Assembly (NCBI GenBank): GCA_016188265.1
Contig: JACPID010000003.1
Coordinates: 1 to 64,000 of the forward strand
DNA length: 64,000 bases
From: Candidatus Woesearchaeota archaeon
GTDB lineage: Archaea > Nanobdellota > Nanobdellia > Woesearchaeales > ARS49
Reading direction: 5' to 3'
Notes under the pieces: model-generated
The model's input: only the letters and a program-made list of their open reading frames with translations
The model's database searches: none
Told to the model about the DNA's origin: nothing
In this document: positions 47,582 to 57,318 of the stretch, piece by piece
Layout: each line of letters begins with the position of its first letter
Position numbering within the stretch: the stretch's first letter is position 1
Program-made: the position numbers and the translations under genes

Positions 47582-48169
47582 ATGGTTGAAGCAAAAAATT
47601 TTGATCATTTAATTGGAAGATTAAAAGGAATAAGCGACAAGCAATTACAAGCTCATTTTGGATTATATCAAGGTTATGTTAAAAAACTAAATGAAATAAG
47701 AGAAAAACTTGCAAAAACAGACACTTCATTAAGCAATTACTCATTCGGAGATTTTAGCGAACTTAAAAGAAGAGAAGCAGTTGCATTTAATGGAACTTAT
47801 TTGCATGAATTATACTTTGAAAACTTAGAGTTAAAAAAAATACCATCTCAAGAATTAAAAAAAGCAGTTGAAAATGCCTGGGGAAGTTGGGAAAAATTTG
47901 AAGCAGACCTAAAAGGAAGCGCCGCCTCAACACCAGGATGGGTTGTTGTAACGTGGGATTATACTGACAAAAAACTACACACTTACATTTTATTTGAACA
48001 CCACATAGGGCTTCCAGCACACCAATATATTGTACTAGCACTTGACTGCTGGGAACATGCATTTATGATAGATTATGGAACAAACAAAGCTGACTATCTC
48101 AAAGCATTCTTAGAGAATGTAAATTGGGAAGTTGTTAATAAAAGGTTTAAGAACGCATCAAATTGCTAA
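47582..48169 (+). CDS. Fe/Mn superoxide dismutase
   Basis: FNGTYLHELYFENL, DCWEHAFMIDYG. Confidence 0.95.
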   Translation: MVEAKNFDHLIGRLKGISDKQLQAHFGLYQGYVKKLNEIREKLAKTDTSLSNYSFGDFSELKRREAVAFNGTYLHELYFENLELKKIPSQELKKAVENAWGSWEKFEADLKGSAASTPGWVVVTWDYTDKKLHTYILFEHHIGLPAHQYIVLALDCWEHAFMIDYGTNKADYLKAFLENVNWEVVNKRFKNASNC

Positions 48170-48202
48170 AATTTTAAAAATAACTAAAAACTTTTTAGAA
48201 GA

Positions 48203-49135
48203 ATGTATGATGTTTTAATTGTTGGAGCAGGAGCAGCAGGACTAACTGCGGCAATTTATACTTGTAGAAAAAATTTGAAAACAGCAGTTATCAGCTTGGA
48301 TATTGGTGGACAAACAAATCTTACTAATCATATTGAAAATTACCCCGGAGTTAATGCAATGCCAGGACCTCAATTAATGCAGAAATTTCAAGAAAATGCC
48401 TTAAATTTTGGTGCTGAGATTATTCCTGGAAAAGTAATTCATATAGATAAAAAAGATGATTTATTTGAAGTACAGTTAGCAAATGGTGAGAAAAATCAAA
48501 CAAAAGTTGTAATACTTGCATTTGGAAAAGTTGCAAGAAGCCTAAATATCCCTGGAGAAGAAAAATTCTTTGGCAGAGGAGTAAGCACTTGCGCTACATG
48601 CGATTCTCCGCTTTATAAAAATAAGATTGCTGCAGTTGTTGGCGGGGGAAATTCAGGTGTTGAAGCTGCATTGGAACTAGCAAGTATAGCAAAAAAAGTA
48701 TACTTAATACACAGGCATCAAAAACTAAAAGCAGATGAAATAACTGTGAAAAAAGTTGAGAAACAACCAAATGTAGAAATAATATTAAACAGCCAACCAA
48801 CAGAAATAATTGGAGATAAATTTGTAACAAGCATTATTGTCGAAGATGTTAAAACAAAAGAAAAAAAAGGCTTACACATTGATGGGGTATTTGTAGAAAT
48901 AGGTTATGTAGTTGATACAAGCATGGTTAAACACTTAGCAAAGTTAAATAAAAGAAATGAAATAATTATAACCGACAAATGTGAAACAAGCTGTCCTGGA
49001 TTATTTGCTGCTGGAGATGTTACAACAATGCCATTTAAACAAACAGTTATTTCAGCAGGAGAAGGAGCAAAAGCAGCATTACAGGCATATTATTATTTAA
49101 CAGGAGGAAAAGGTTCTACAATAGACTGGACATAA
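48203..49135 (+). CDS. trxB: Thioredoxin reductase
   Basis: VGAGAAGLTAAIY, CATCDSPLYKNK, AAGDVTTMPFKQ. Confidence 0.95.
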   Translation: MYDVLIVGAGAAGLTAAIYTCRKNLKTAVISLDIGGQTNLTNHIENYPGVNAMPGPQLMQKFQENALNFGAEIIPGKVIHIDKKDDLFEVQLANGEKNQTKVVILAFGKVARSLNIPGEEKFFGRGVSTCATCDSPLYKNKIAAVVGGGNSGVEAALELASIAKKVYLIHRHQKLKADEITVKKVEKQPNVEIILNSQPTEIIGDKFVTSIIVEDVKTKEKKGLHIDGVFVEIGYVVDTSMVKHLAKLNKRNEIIITDKCETSCPGLFAAGDVTTMPFKQTVISAGEGAKAALQAYYYLTGGKGSTIDWT

Positions 49136-49138
49136 TAA

Positions 49139-49226
49139 TAGAAAACGAAATAAATAATAGGGCAATAGTTTCGTTTTCTAAATAGTACGCGCCATAAAGA
49201 GTGTCCTACAAATTATGGCGCGTACT
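49139..49226 (+). repeat. Family-1 tandem double-hairpin element, copy 4
   Basis: Identical to copy 1 over the full element; starts 3 nt after the trxB stop. Confidence 0.97.
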
Positions 49227-49268
49227 ATAAGCAAAAATATAAAAATACTTGAAGATTATTAACACATA

Positions 49269-49730
49269 ATGAATAAAAAGATTTATCAGGCGTATAAGAA
49301 AAAATACACTTCACTGCCTAATTTTGAAGTGCTTGATCATGAATTTGAAATAAGCAGTATTGAGAGTGAATTGTTTGTATTAAGGCAGATTAGAAAAAAA
49401 GCCGGAGAACGCATTGAAGGCTTTATAAAATTCATTGAAGAAATTCTTCAGCCAGAAGGAGCTTCATTTTCTTCTATGTATGAATGTTTGTGTTTTGATG
49501 ACACTGAAAAAAAAGCAATGCTAGATATTTATAAAAAAATGATGATTCTTCACAGAAGCCTAGTATCAGCAGATATTGCACTTGACAATAAGCAAGATGT
49601 TGAAGTAATTAAACTTGTAACTAAAGAATGGCCAGTTCTAAGCAAAAAATTGCTTCCTTATGTGGAAAAGATTAAAAAACACTGGCATGAATTAAGAGAG
49701 ACAAAAGAAATACTAGATTATCTACAATGA
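49269..49730 (+). CDS. Hypothetical helical protein
   Basis: 153-aa ORF, ATGA overlap with adk. Confidence 0.75.
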   Translation: MNKKIYQAYKKKYTSLPNFEVLDHEFEISSIESELFVLRQIRKKAGERIEGFIKFIEEILQPEGASFSSMYECLCFDDTEKKAMLDIYKKMMILHRSLVSADIALDNKQDVEVIKLVTKEWPVLSKKLLPYVEKIKKHWHELRETKEILDYLQ

Positions 49731-50347
49731 AAATAATACTAATGGGCCTGCAAGGTAGTGGCAAAGGCACTCAAGCAAAAAAAATAAGCAAAAAATATAA
49801 TATTCCACATATTTCCACAGGAGATATGCTTCGAGCAGAAATTGCAAAGAAAACTGCTTTAGGTGAAAGAATTAAATCAATACAACAAGGAGAACTTGTT
49901 CCTGATCCAGTTATTATTGATGTAATAAAAGATCGCATCAATCAATTTGATTGCAAAAATGGGTTTATACTTGACGGCTTTCCAAGAACAATACAGCAAG
50001 CAAAATCACTTGATAAAATTGTAAGTGTTGATTACGTAATTGCTTTAGAAATACAGGATAGTGTTGCTATTGAACGATTAAGTAAAAGAAGCCAGTGTAG
50101 AAAATGCAATTATATTTATGGAGCAAATCAAAGACTAAAAAATAATATTTGTAAGTTCTGCAGTGGAGAAGTTTACACAAGAAAAGACGATTACCCTGAA
50201 GCTATTAAAAGAAGACTTGAAATTTACCACAAAGAAACTGAGATAATACTACGCTATTATGAAAATAAAAATTTACTTTACAGAATTAATGGAGAAAGAA
50301 GTGTAGAAGAAGTATTTGATGATATTACAAGTATATTAAAAAAATAA
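49727..50347 (+). CDS. adk: Adenylate kinase with Cys4 LID
   Basis: MGLQGSGKGTQAKKIS, DGFPRTIQQA, CRKCNYIYG...CKFC. Confidence 0.96.
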   Translation: MKIILMGLQGSGKGTQAKKISKKYNIPHISTGDMLRAEIAKKTALGERIKSIQQGELVPDPVIIDVIKDRINQFDCKNGFILDGFPRTIQQAKSLDKIVSVDYVIALEIQDSVAIERLSKRSQCRKCNYIYGANQRLKNNICKFCSGEVYTRKDDYPEAIKRRLEIYHKETEIILRYYENKNLLYRINGERSVEEVFDDITSILKK

Positions 50348-50353
50348 TAGTAA

Positions 50354-51334
50354 CTAAAATAACTGTCTCATATATTCTGTTGCATAACATCCAGGCTCAA
50401 GGATAAATTCAATTGTAAATTTATTTTTTCCCTGAAATTCTTCATCAGGCTCTAGTTTGCTGAGTTTTATTTTTGAAGCATAGGCAAGAATTTTCCTCTC
50501 ACCGCCAATTAAACTAATGACAGGAATTTCTCTTATTACAAAACTTTGAATATTAATATTATCTTTATCAAAAATTAACTGAACTATGCTATTTTGTTGA
50601 GAAGAAAGCTCAGTGCCAAATCCAACTAAAGGAAAAGTTGATTCTATTGTTGGTTTATTTTTTTTTATCCAATCATTAACACATTGATTCCAAACATAAG
50701 ATTGATATGCATTTACTAAAATTAACAATTCATTTTTAGGAATTTTTTGCAAAGTATTAACAAACTGGCCAGGATATTTTTCTAAAAAATCAGTTAATTT
50801 TTGCGAAGTAATGCTATTTTTTTGCTGAATAAGCCTAACTGCTTCCGAAAAGTTCTTCTGAATTAATGCCCTGCCTATCAAATGATTATAGTTTCCAAAT
50901 CTTTGCTCTCCATAATAATTAATAAAACTATCTCTTTTTTCAGGAAGATGAAGAATGTTTCTTACTATTATCTTAAAATAATTACCTTTTAGTTGACCTA
51001 AAAAAACAGGCTCTTCAGATCCGCCTAAAATAAAAATTTTAATATCTTTATGAGAAAATAATTTTAATTTTGAAGCAAATCCAACAGGAACAGAACACAA
51101 TTGTTTTGTTATTGCATGACGGTCTTTTAATCCTGCATAACCAATTAGTTTTATAGGAATTTTAATATTTCGAGAAATAATTTTAATTGCATTAAAGGTT
51201 GTCTGATCTTTTTTTTCAAGCCAAAAAACACAATATTTACCTTCAATTTTAGGAGTTATAACAGGAATTTCTTCAACATAAAAATCAGTTAATTTATGTT
51301 TAATAACATATTTTTCCAATATTGTTTTTAACAT
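50354..51334 (-). CDS. truD: tRNA pseudouridine(13) synthase TruD
   Basis: IGYAGLKDRHAITKQLCSV; FVNTLQKIPKNELLILVNAYQSYVWNQ. Confidence 0.92.
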   Translation of the reverse strand: MLKTILEKYVIKHKLTDFYVEEIPVITPKIEGKYCVFWLEKKDQTTFNAIKIISRNIKIPIKLIGYAGLKDRHAITKQLCSVPVGFASKLKLFSHKDIKIFILGGSEEPVFLGQLKGNYFKIIVRNILHLPEKRDSFINYYGEQRFGNYNHLIGRALIQKNFSEAVRLIQQKNSITSQKLTDFLEKYPGQFVNTLQKIPKNELLILVNAYQSYVWNQCVNDWIKKNKPTIESTFPLVGFGTELSSQQNSIVQLIFDKDNINIQSFVIREIPVISLIGGERKILAYASKIKLSKLEPDEEFQGKNKFTIEFILEPGCYATEYMRQLF

Positions 51335-51398
51335 AAAAAGCTAAACATATATTCTTATTTATAAATGTCTAGAAAGATATTAAAAAGAGTTTAAATTA

Positions 51399-51596
51399 AT
51401 GCTTTTCATGCAATCATCAATTGACCCATATGATTCACAGTATTACTTCAACATAAAAATACCTATAAATGAACACTTGATACCTGCTATAAAAAAAATA
51501 ACAAATTTAGAAGACAAAAAACAACGTAAGGAAAGAAAAAAAGAAATAGAAAAAGAAGCAACAGGTTTAGGAAAAATTCTCGACTTATACATCTAA
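51399..51596 (+). CDS. Small hypothetical protein
   Basis: 65-aa ORF. Confidence 0.5.
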   Translation: MLFMQSSIDPYDSQYYFNIKIPINEHLIPAIKKITNLEDKKQRKERKKEIEKEATGLGKILDLYI

Positions 51597-51623
51597 CTTT
51601 GCGTGGTAAAGATAAGTATATGC

Positions 51624-52271
51624 TTAAATTCCCAGCCAAGCAACTAAAATATGGCCTATAAAACCTGCAAAAAGAGGAATTAACAAATTATCATCTATTT
51701 TTGTAACAACAGTCTCTACAAAAGTTGCTGTAAGAGCCATTAAAACAATAGGTATCCAAAGAATATCTCCGTGAGGTAAAATTGAATCAAGCCACCAAAT
51801 ATCAGAACGTAAGAAAATAATTCCTACAACAATATCAATAAAAAATTCAGCTAAAATCCCCTCCAGCGCTTTTCTTTTTCTGTACAACCAAATACTGCCA
51901 AAATATTTTCCAACTATTGCAGCTGACAAATCACCAAAAGTAGTCATAAGAATTGCACTTACAGCAACTCTTAAATCAAAAACAGCTAAACAAATAATTG
52001 CACCTAAAAGAAAAAAAATCTCACCACCCAAACGTTGCTGTTCGCTTTTTCTTTTAAAACGTTTCCAAAAATAAGAAACAACCGGAAGCTTTGCTTTTAA
52101 CTCAATACGAACATATTCAAACTCTATCAATATGATTAACAAAAATGCTAAAGCAAGAAGCGCTATACCACGATTAAATACTTGAGCAAAAAAACCATAA
52201 ATAACTAAAAAAAGTATTGAAAGTAGATGAATTACTTTTCTTCCAACTTCTTGCTGAAAATCCCAAGGCAT
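51624..52271 (-). CDS. Dolichol kinase/phosphatidate cytidylyltransferase-like membrane protein
   Basis: GRKVIHLLSI, FGDLSAAIVGKYFG, RKRKALEGILAEF. Confidence 0.85.
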   Translation of the reverse strand: MPWDFQQEVGRKVIHLLSILFLVIYGFFAQVFNRGIALLALAFLLIILIEFEYVRIELKAKLPVVSYFWKRFKRKSEQQRLGGEIFFLLGAIICLAVFDLRVAVSAILMTTFGDLSAAIVGKYFGSIWLYRKRKALEGILAEFFIDIVVGIIFLRSDIWWLDSILPHGDILWIPIVLMALTATFVETVVTKIDDNLLIPLFAGFIGHILVAWLGI

Positions 52272-52326
52272 TAAATTAAAAACAAAACAATATTATATAA
52301 AAGTATCTCTATACACTAAAATTCAT

Positions 52327-52472
52327 GCGCCTGTAGCTCAGTATGGATAGAGCGGCGGGTTCCTAACCCGAAGATCGGGGGTTCAAAATGGTTTGTGGTT
52401 GATGGTTAGTGGTTTGAGGATTGCAAACTACCCACTACAAACTATAAACCATTGAAAGTCCTCCCAGGCGCG
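52327..52472 (+). tRNA. tRNA-Arg(CCT) with 71-nt intron in the T loop
   Basis: Acceptor GCGCCTG/CAGGCGC, D arm GCTC/GAGC with GG, anticodon loop TTCCTAA, T stem GGGGG/CCTCC; intron 52388-52458 gives T loop TTCAAAT. Confidence 0.92.
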
Positions 52473-52502
52473 CCATTTTGAACAAAATTGAAGAGGTTTT
52501 AA

Positions 52503-53561
52503 ATGAAATACTTATACGCAATATGCAGTTGGGGCTTAGGACATGCAACAAGATCTTTACCAATCATAAACGCATTAATTCAGAAAGGCCATGAAGTAAC
52601 AATTGCAGCAAGCGATCGATCGCTTCAGTTTTTACAACAAGAACTCCCTAACTGTGAATTTATTAACTTTCCAGATTATCCTAAACCATATACAACAACC
52701 CATTTTTTTAGAGCAAAATTTGCAGTTTACCTGCCTGCTATAATAAATTCAATTAATAATGAAAAAAAAAGAGTAGATAAACTAGTTGAAAATAAAAAAT
52801 TTGACAGAATAATAAGCGATCATAGATATGGTTTTTTCCATAAGAATATTCCTTCTTATTTTTTTGGGCATCAATTGAGATTTATAATGCCTAGCAGATC
52901 AAAACTGCTTGAAAAAATAGGTGAAAAATTTAATGCAAACTACCAAAAAAAATTCGAGTATTTCATAATACCTGATTATGAAAAAAAAAATCTAGCCGGC
53001 GACCTATGCCACAATTTAAATTTGTTTGAAAAAGAAAAACTAAAATATGTAGGAATTATCTGCATGGCTGAAAAACAAAAAAAAAGAGAAAAAATAGATT
53101 ACTTTATTTCACTTTCAGGTGTTGAAGGCCAGCGTAAAAGCTTTGAAAACTTAATCATGCCTCAAATAAAAAAATTAGAAGGAAAAATAGTTGTTTCTTT
53201 AGGAAAACCTGAAGAAAAAGGAATAACAAGTAAAGACAATATAACAATTTATCAACACTTATCATCAGAAGAACAAATAAGTATTATGGCAGAAAGTAAA
53301 CTCATTATTGCACGTTCAGGATACACCACAATGATGGAAGTAGCGTCATTAGGCAAAAATGCACTATACATACCGTACAAAGGCCAAACAGAACAAGAAT
53401 ATTTAGCTGAACATCATGAAAAATTAGGCAATTATTATTCAGTAAACCAAAGAGAATTAAATCTTGAAAGGGATATTGGGCTTACAAGTTCTTTTAAAAG
53501 TTTCAGAAGAGATTGTGATATTAAAAAAAATATAAAGAATGTATTAAAAATCGTGACATGA
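52503..53561 (+). CDS. GT28/MurG-like glycosyltransferase
   Basis: SWGLGHATRSLPIINALIQKGHEVTIAAS; ARSGYTTMMEVASLGKNALYIPYKGQTEQEYLAEH. Confidence 0.85.
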   Translation: MKYLYAICSWGLGHATRSLPIINALIQKGHEVTIAASDRSLQFLQQELPNCEFINFPDYPKPYTTTHFFRAKFAVYLPAIINSINNEKKRVDKLVENKKFDRIISDHRYGFFHKNIPSYFFGHQLRFIMPSRSKLLEKIGEKFNANYQKKFEYFIIPDYEKKNLAGDLCHNLNLFEKEKLKYVGIICMAEKQKKREKIDYFISLSGVEGQRKSFENLIMPQIKKLEGKIVVSLGKPEEKGITSKDNITIYQHLSSEEQISIMAESKLIIARSGYTTMMEVASLGKNALYIPYKGQTEQEYLAEHHEKLGNYYSVNQRELNLERDIGLTSSFKSFRRDCDIKKNIKNVLKIVT

Positions 53562-54160
53562 ACAATATAACCCGTTACTCACTTACACTATTTTTTCTTT
53601 TTTTAAGTATTTTCATACCTGTTATTTATTACAAGTATAACTCACTTCCCTGGATATTTTGGTTTTGTAATAATGTAAGCATTTTATTGGCGCTAGGTAT
53701 TTTTTTAAAAAATAGAACAATAATAACCGGCGAATTATTGCTTGGAGGAATAGGGCAGTTATTTTGGATTATTGATTTTATTACAAAATACTTTTTTGGC
53801 ATTTACACAACAGGTGTAACTGAATACATGTTTATTCCAAATTATCCGAAAATACTTTTTACAACAGGACTTACGCATTTTGCAATTTTTTTTTTAATGA
53901 TTTGGAGCCTTCACTTATTAGGGGGCCCAGCAAAAGACGGATGGAAAGTAGCTGCAATTCATGGAATACTGATATGGGCTGTTGCATTCTTTGTTTTTAC
54001 AGAACAATATAATTTAAATTGTGCATACAAGAGTTGTGTTTCATTCTTGCCTGAGTATGGCTATAAAATATACTGGCCAATTCTTTACCTATTTGGAGTT
54101 ATAATGCCATTAAATTATTTGCTTAATAAATATTGGAAGCAGAAAAAACATGTTAACTAA
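53558..54160 (+). CDS. Multi-pass membrane protein
   Basis: 200 aa, ~6 TM segments. Confidence 0.7.
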   Translation: MNNITRYSLTLFFLFLSIFIPVIYYKYNSLPWIFWFCNNVSILLALGIFLKNRTIITGELLLGGIGQLFWIIDFITKYFFGIYTTGVTEYMFIPNYPKILFTTGLTHFAIFFLMIWSLHLLGGPAKDGWKVAAIHGILIWAVAFFVFTEQYNLNCAYKSCVSFLPEYGYKIYWPILYLFGVIMPLNYLLNKYWKQKKHVN

Positions 54161-56012
54161 TGAATTTTTTTAATAGCTCAATAATTTTCTGGCCCTGAGC
54201 TTTACCTCTGAGAGATTTCATTGCAATGCCAATTAATGCATTAAATGGCTTGTCTTTGTTTTCTTCAATAATCTTTTTAAGAGTTGCTTTAATTTCTTCA
54301 TCACTTAACATCTTATATCTTGATAAATCAAATGCTTTACCTTGAGCTGTATCAACAATAATTTGAAGTACAGATTCCTTGGTAATTTCAGAGTTATTAA
54401 GCGCTTTAAAAATTTCCTTAAAATAATCTTCAGTAATTAGATCAATATCGCTTCCAGGATAGTTTCTTGCCAATTCAGGTGCAAATGAAACAAGCATCTC
54501 AGCTATAAAAGCTTGTTTAACATTTTTATTTTCTTTGATTAATTCTTCAAATAAGAATACATACTCTGAGCGAGAAATTTTTTCTGCTAAATCCTTGCTT
54601 AAATTAAATTCTTTTTCATATCTTGCTGCTTTTTCTGTTAATAATTCTGGAACTTTAATCTTTTTTGTAAAATCATCAGTTAATTCAGTATCAGGAATAT
54701 CTGTTTCAGGATACATTCTTGCCGCGCCAGGCATTGGCCTTAAATATGAAGTTGTTCCATCTGGATTTGCTTTTCTAACTTCAGAAGGAACTCCCTTCAG
54801 TGCTTCATTTGTTCTTTCAATAACTGCAATTATTGCTTTTTCTGACCTACTTTTTTCATCTGCTACAATAACAAAAGCATCTTTAGCCCCACAATTTAAT
54901 TGTTTTTTTATAAGTTCTACATCTTCAGAAGAAATACCATACTTTGGCAGTTCATCTGAATGAAATAAACCTCCAACACCAGCAATTACTTTTGCTCTAT
55001 CGCTTAATTCAGTGCCAAAACGCCTATTTGGCTGCACTTCTTTTCCAAGAATGCCTGCAAATAAAGGCAGGCAAATCCCTAAAACAACACCTTTTTTTTC
55101 TAAAACAGATTTTATAACTTTAGAATCTGATTTGTCAAATATCTTTGTAAGATCTTCTGCATTTTCTTTGATGTGACGAATACCTGTTTTATGAAGATAA
55201 TTTTTAATTTCGACTAAATTTTGCTGTCTTTGCACTTCAAACTCAACAATTGTTGGAATAAGCTTTAGATCCTGAGCGCCTTTTATTTCTATTCTTGTTC
55301 CTTCTTTTATTGAAACATTAACATCTTGACGAATTGTTCCTAAACCTCGCTTTGCTTTTCCAGTAGAACGAAGAAGCAAGCCAATTGTTTCTGCAACTTC
55401 TCTGGCTTGTTCAGGAGTTATAATATCAGGAGTTGTACTTATCTCAATAAGAGAAATACCTAAACGGTCTAAACGAAAAACAGTAGATTCTTTTGACTCA
55501 CTTATTATTCTAGCAGCATCTTCTTCCAAAATAACAGTTGGAATGCCAACATTGCCTGATTTTGTTTTAAGAACTCCATTTGTTGCAATTAGTGCAGTTC
55601 TTTGAAAACCAGAAGTATTACTTCCATCGACTATTATTTTTCTCATAACTCGAATAACATCAACAAAAACAGCTTTGAGAAGCAGTGCGGTTTGAATCGC
55701 TGTTTTTAATGAATCCTGATTAATAATATAAGGAGGCTGTTCATCAAGCTCAACAAGACAAGTTGTATCATTATAACATTGATAAGAATAAATTTTACCT
55801 TTTTGCATTTCTTGAAGAGCAGCAATATCAATTTCTCCAGTTTCACCAACAGAAGCTCTTAATTTTCTTTGGACTTCAAAATCAGGCTCATCATCACGAA
55901 TCAAGGCAGGACAATTACAAAAAAGTTTAGTATTTTCTATTTGCTGATGAATTTCTAATCCACACTTAAGGCCGAGTTTTTTATAATCCAACTGCATATT
56001 AATCTGTTTCAT
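54153..56012 (-). CDS. gatE: Archaeal Glu-tRNA(Gln) amidotransferase subunit E
   Basis: DYKKLGLKCGLEIHQQIENTKLFCNCPALI; GAD domain; 619 aa. Confidence 0.96.
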   Translation of the reverse strand: MKQINMQLDYKKLGLKCGLEIHQQIENTKLFCNCPALIRDDEPDFEVQRKLRASVGETGEIDIAALQEMQKGKIYSYQCYNDTTCLVELDEQPPYIINQDSLKTAIQTALLLKAVFVDVIRVMRKIIVDGSNTSGFQRTALIATNGVLKTKSGNVGIPTVILEEDAARIISESKESTVFRLDRLGISLIEISTTPDIITPEQAREVAETIGLLLRSTGKAKRGLGTIRQDVNVSIKEGTRIEIKGAQDLKLIPTIVEFEVQRQQNLVEIKNYLHKTGIRHIKENAEDLTKIFDKSDSKVIKSVLEKKGVVLGICLPLFAGILGKEVQPNRRFGTELSDRAKVIAGVGGLFHSDELPKYGISSEDVELIKKQLNCGAKDAFVIVADEKSRSEKAIIAVIERTNEALKGVPSEVRKANPDGTTSYLRPMPGAARMYPETDIPDTELTDDFTKKIKVPELLTEKAARYEKEFNLSKDLAEKISRSEYVFLFEELIKENKNVKQAFIAEMLVSFAPELARNYPGSDIDLITEDYFKEIFKALNNSEITKESVLQIIVDTAQGKAFDLSRYKMLSDEEIKATLKKIIEENKDKPFNALIGIAMKSLRGKAQGQKIIELLKKFIS

Positions 56013-57276
56013 AACTTAAACTTTTACTGATTTCCCCTCTGAAATTCTGATTAAATAATCTGCTGGCTTCTTCTTTTTTATAATTGCTTAATAACCATGC
56101 TAGTTTAATAAATGCTGTTTCAGGAATTGTATCAGTATAATTACCTAAAACACCAATCTCAACTAATCTTCTTCCAGGCGTATAAACATTCATGTCAATT
56201 GACCCAAATATTGTTTGAGAACTCATAACAATTAATGTTCCTTCTTTTATCAGATCTTTAATTGTTGAAAATATCTTAGCATGCTCTTTAGTATACTCAT
56301 CAATTTCATTTATCGGTGCATGGCCTAAACCAGTGCCCTCAATAACCAGTCCATCAAATCCTTTGTAAGCTTGAAATTCTGATGCATACATATTAGTATG
56401 AACTTTTACTAAGCCAACTTTTAATTTTTCATTAAATAATCTTAAACTAAAAGAACCTTCAAATTTATCATGCTCTTTATACCATGAAACCTTTTTAGTT
56501 TTATAATCAACATGCGCTATAGGAGATCCATTTATAACTTTAAACGCACTTCTTTTGCTGGTATGCATTTTTCTAGATTTTGCAGCTGGTAAAACAAGTG
56601 CAGTTGTATCGCTTGATTCTTCATGCATGCAAATAGCAACACCCGAATAATTTGTTTGTGTAATAAAAACAACAGCACATAAAAGATTCATAGCTGCATC
56701 AGTACTTGGACGATCGCTACTTCGCTGAGAACCAACTAATATTACTGGAACAGAAATATTTTCTAAAACAAAAGACAGTGCAGCTGCAGTATAATGTAAA
56801 GTATCAGTGCCATGAGTTATAATAATGCCTTTTACACCTTTTTTTATTTCTTCAGCAATTGCTTTTGCTATAATATTGTAATGAGAAAAACGCATATCAT
56901 CTGAAGACATATTTCTAATAAGGCGTGAAGAAATATTTGCCATTGAAAATAGCTCTGGAAACATAACCAGCATATCTTCTGGAGTAAATTTATTATAAAC
57001 CGCGCCAGTTGAGTAATCAACTTTTGAAGCAATTGTTCCGCCAGTGTGCAAAATAGAAATTGTAGGCATATTTTTAAGTTGTTTTAAAACAACTTTTTTT
57101 CTTTCTTTTTCAACATGTTTGGCAAGAACACTTGACTTTTTAATATTTTTTTTATCAAAACCAGCATTATACCCTGTATTTAGCTTAAGAAATACTTTAT
57201 CTTTTTCATCTTGAACAAGAACACCATCATAAGATCCTTTAATTGTTTCTATTATTACATGATCACCAACTTGCAT
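55999..57276 (-). CDS. gatD: Archaeal Glu-tRNA(Gln) amidotransferase subunit D
   Basis: ISILHTGGTIASKVDYSTGAVYNKF; GIIITHGTDTLHYTAAAL. Confidence 0.96.
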   Translation of the reverse strand: MQVGDHVIIETIKGSYDGVLVQDEKDKVFLKLNTGYNAGFDKKNIKKSSVLAKHVEKERKKVVLKQLKNMPTISILHTGGTIASKVDYSTGAVYNKFTPEDMLVMFPELFSMANISSRLIRNMSSDDMRFSHYNIIAKAIAEEIKKGVKGIIITHGTDTLHYTAAALSFVLENISVPVILVGSQRSSDRPSTDAAMNLLCAVVFITQTNYSGVAICMHEESSDTTALVLPAAKSRKMHTSKRSAFKVINGSPIAHVDYKTKKVSWYKEHDKFEGSFSLRLFNEKLKVGLVKVHTNMYASEFQAYKGFDGLVIEGTGLGHAPINEIDEYTKEHAKIFSTIKDLIKEGTLIVMSSQTIFGSIDMNVYTPGRRLVEIGVLGNYTDTIPETAFIKLAWLLSNYKKEEASRLFNQNFRGEISKSLSYETD

Positions 57277-57318
57277 ACAAGCAATAAAAGAATTATGTTT
57301 TAAAAATGTTTCCTGCCA

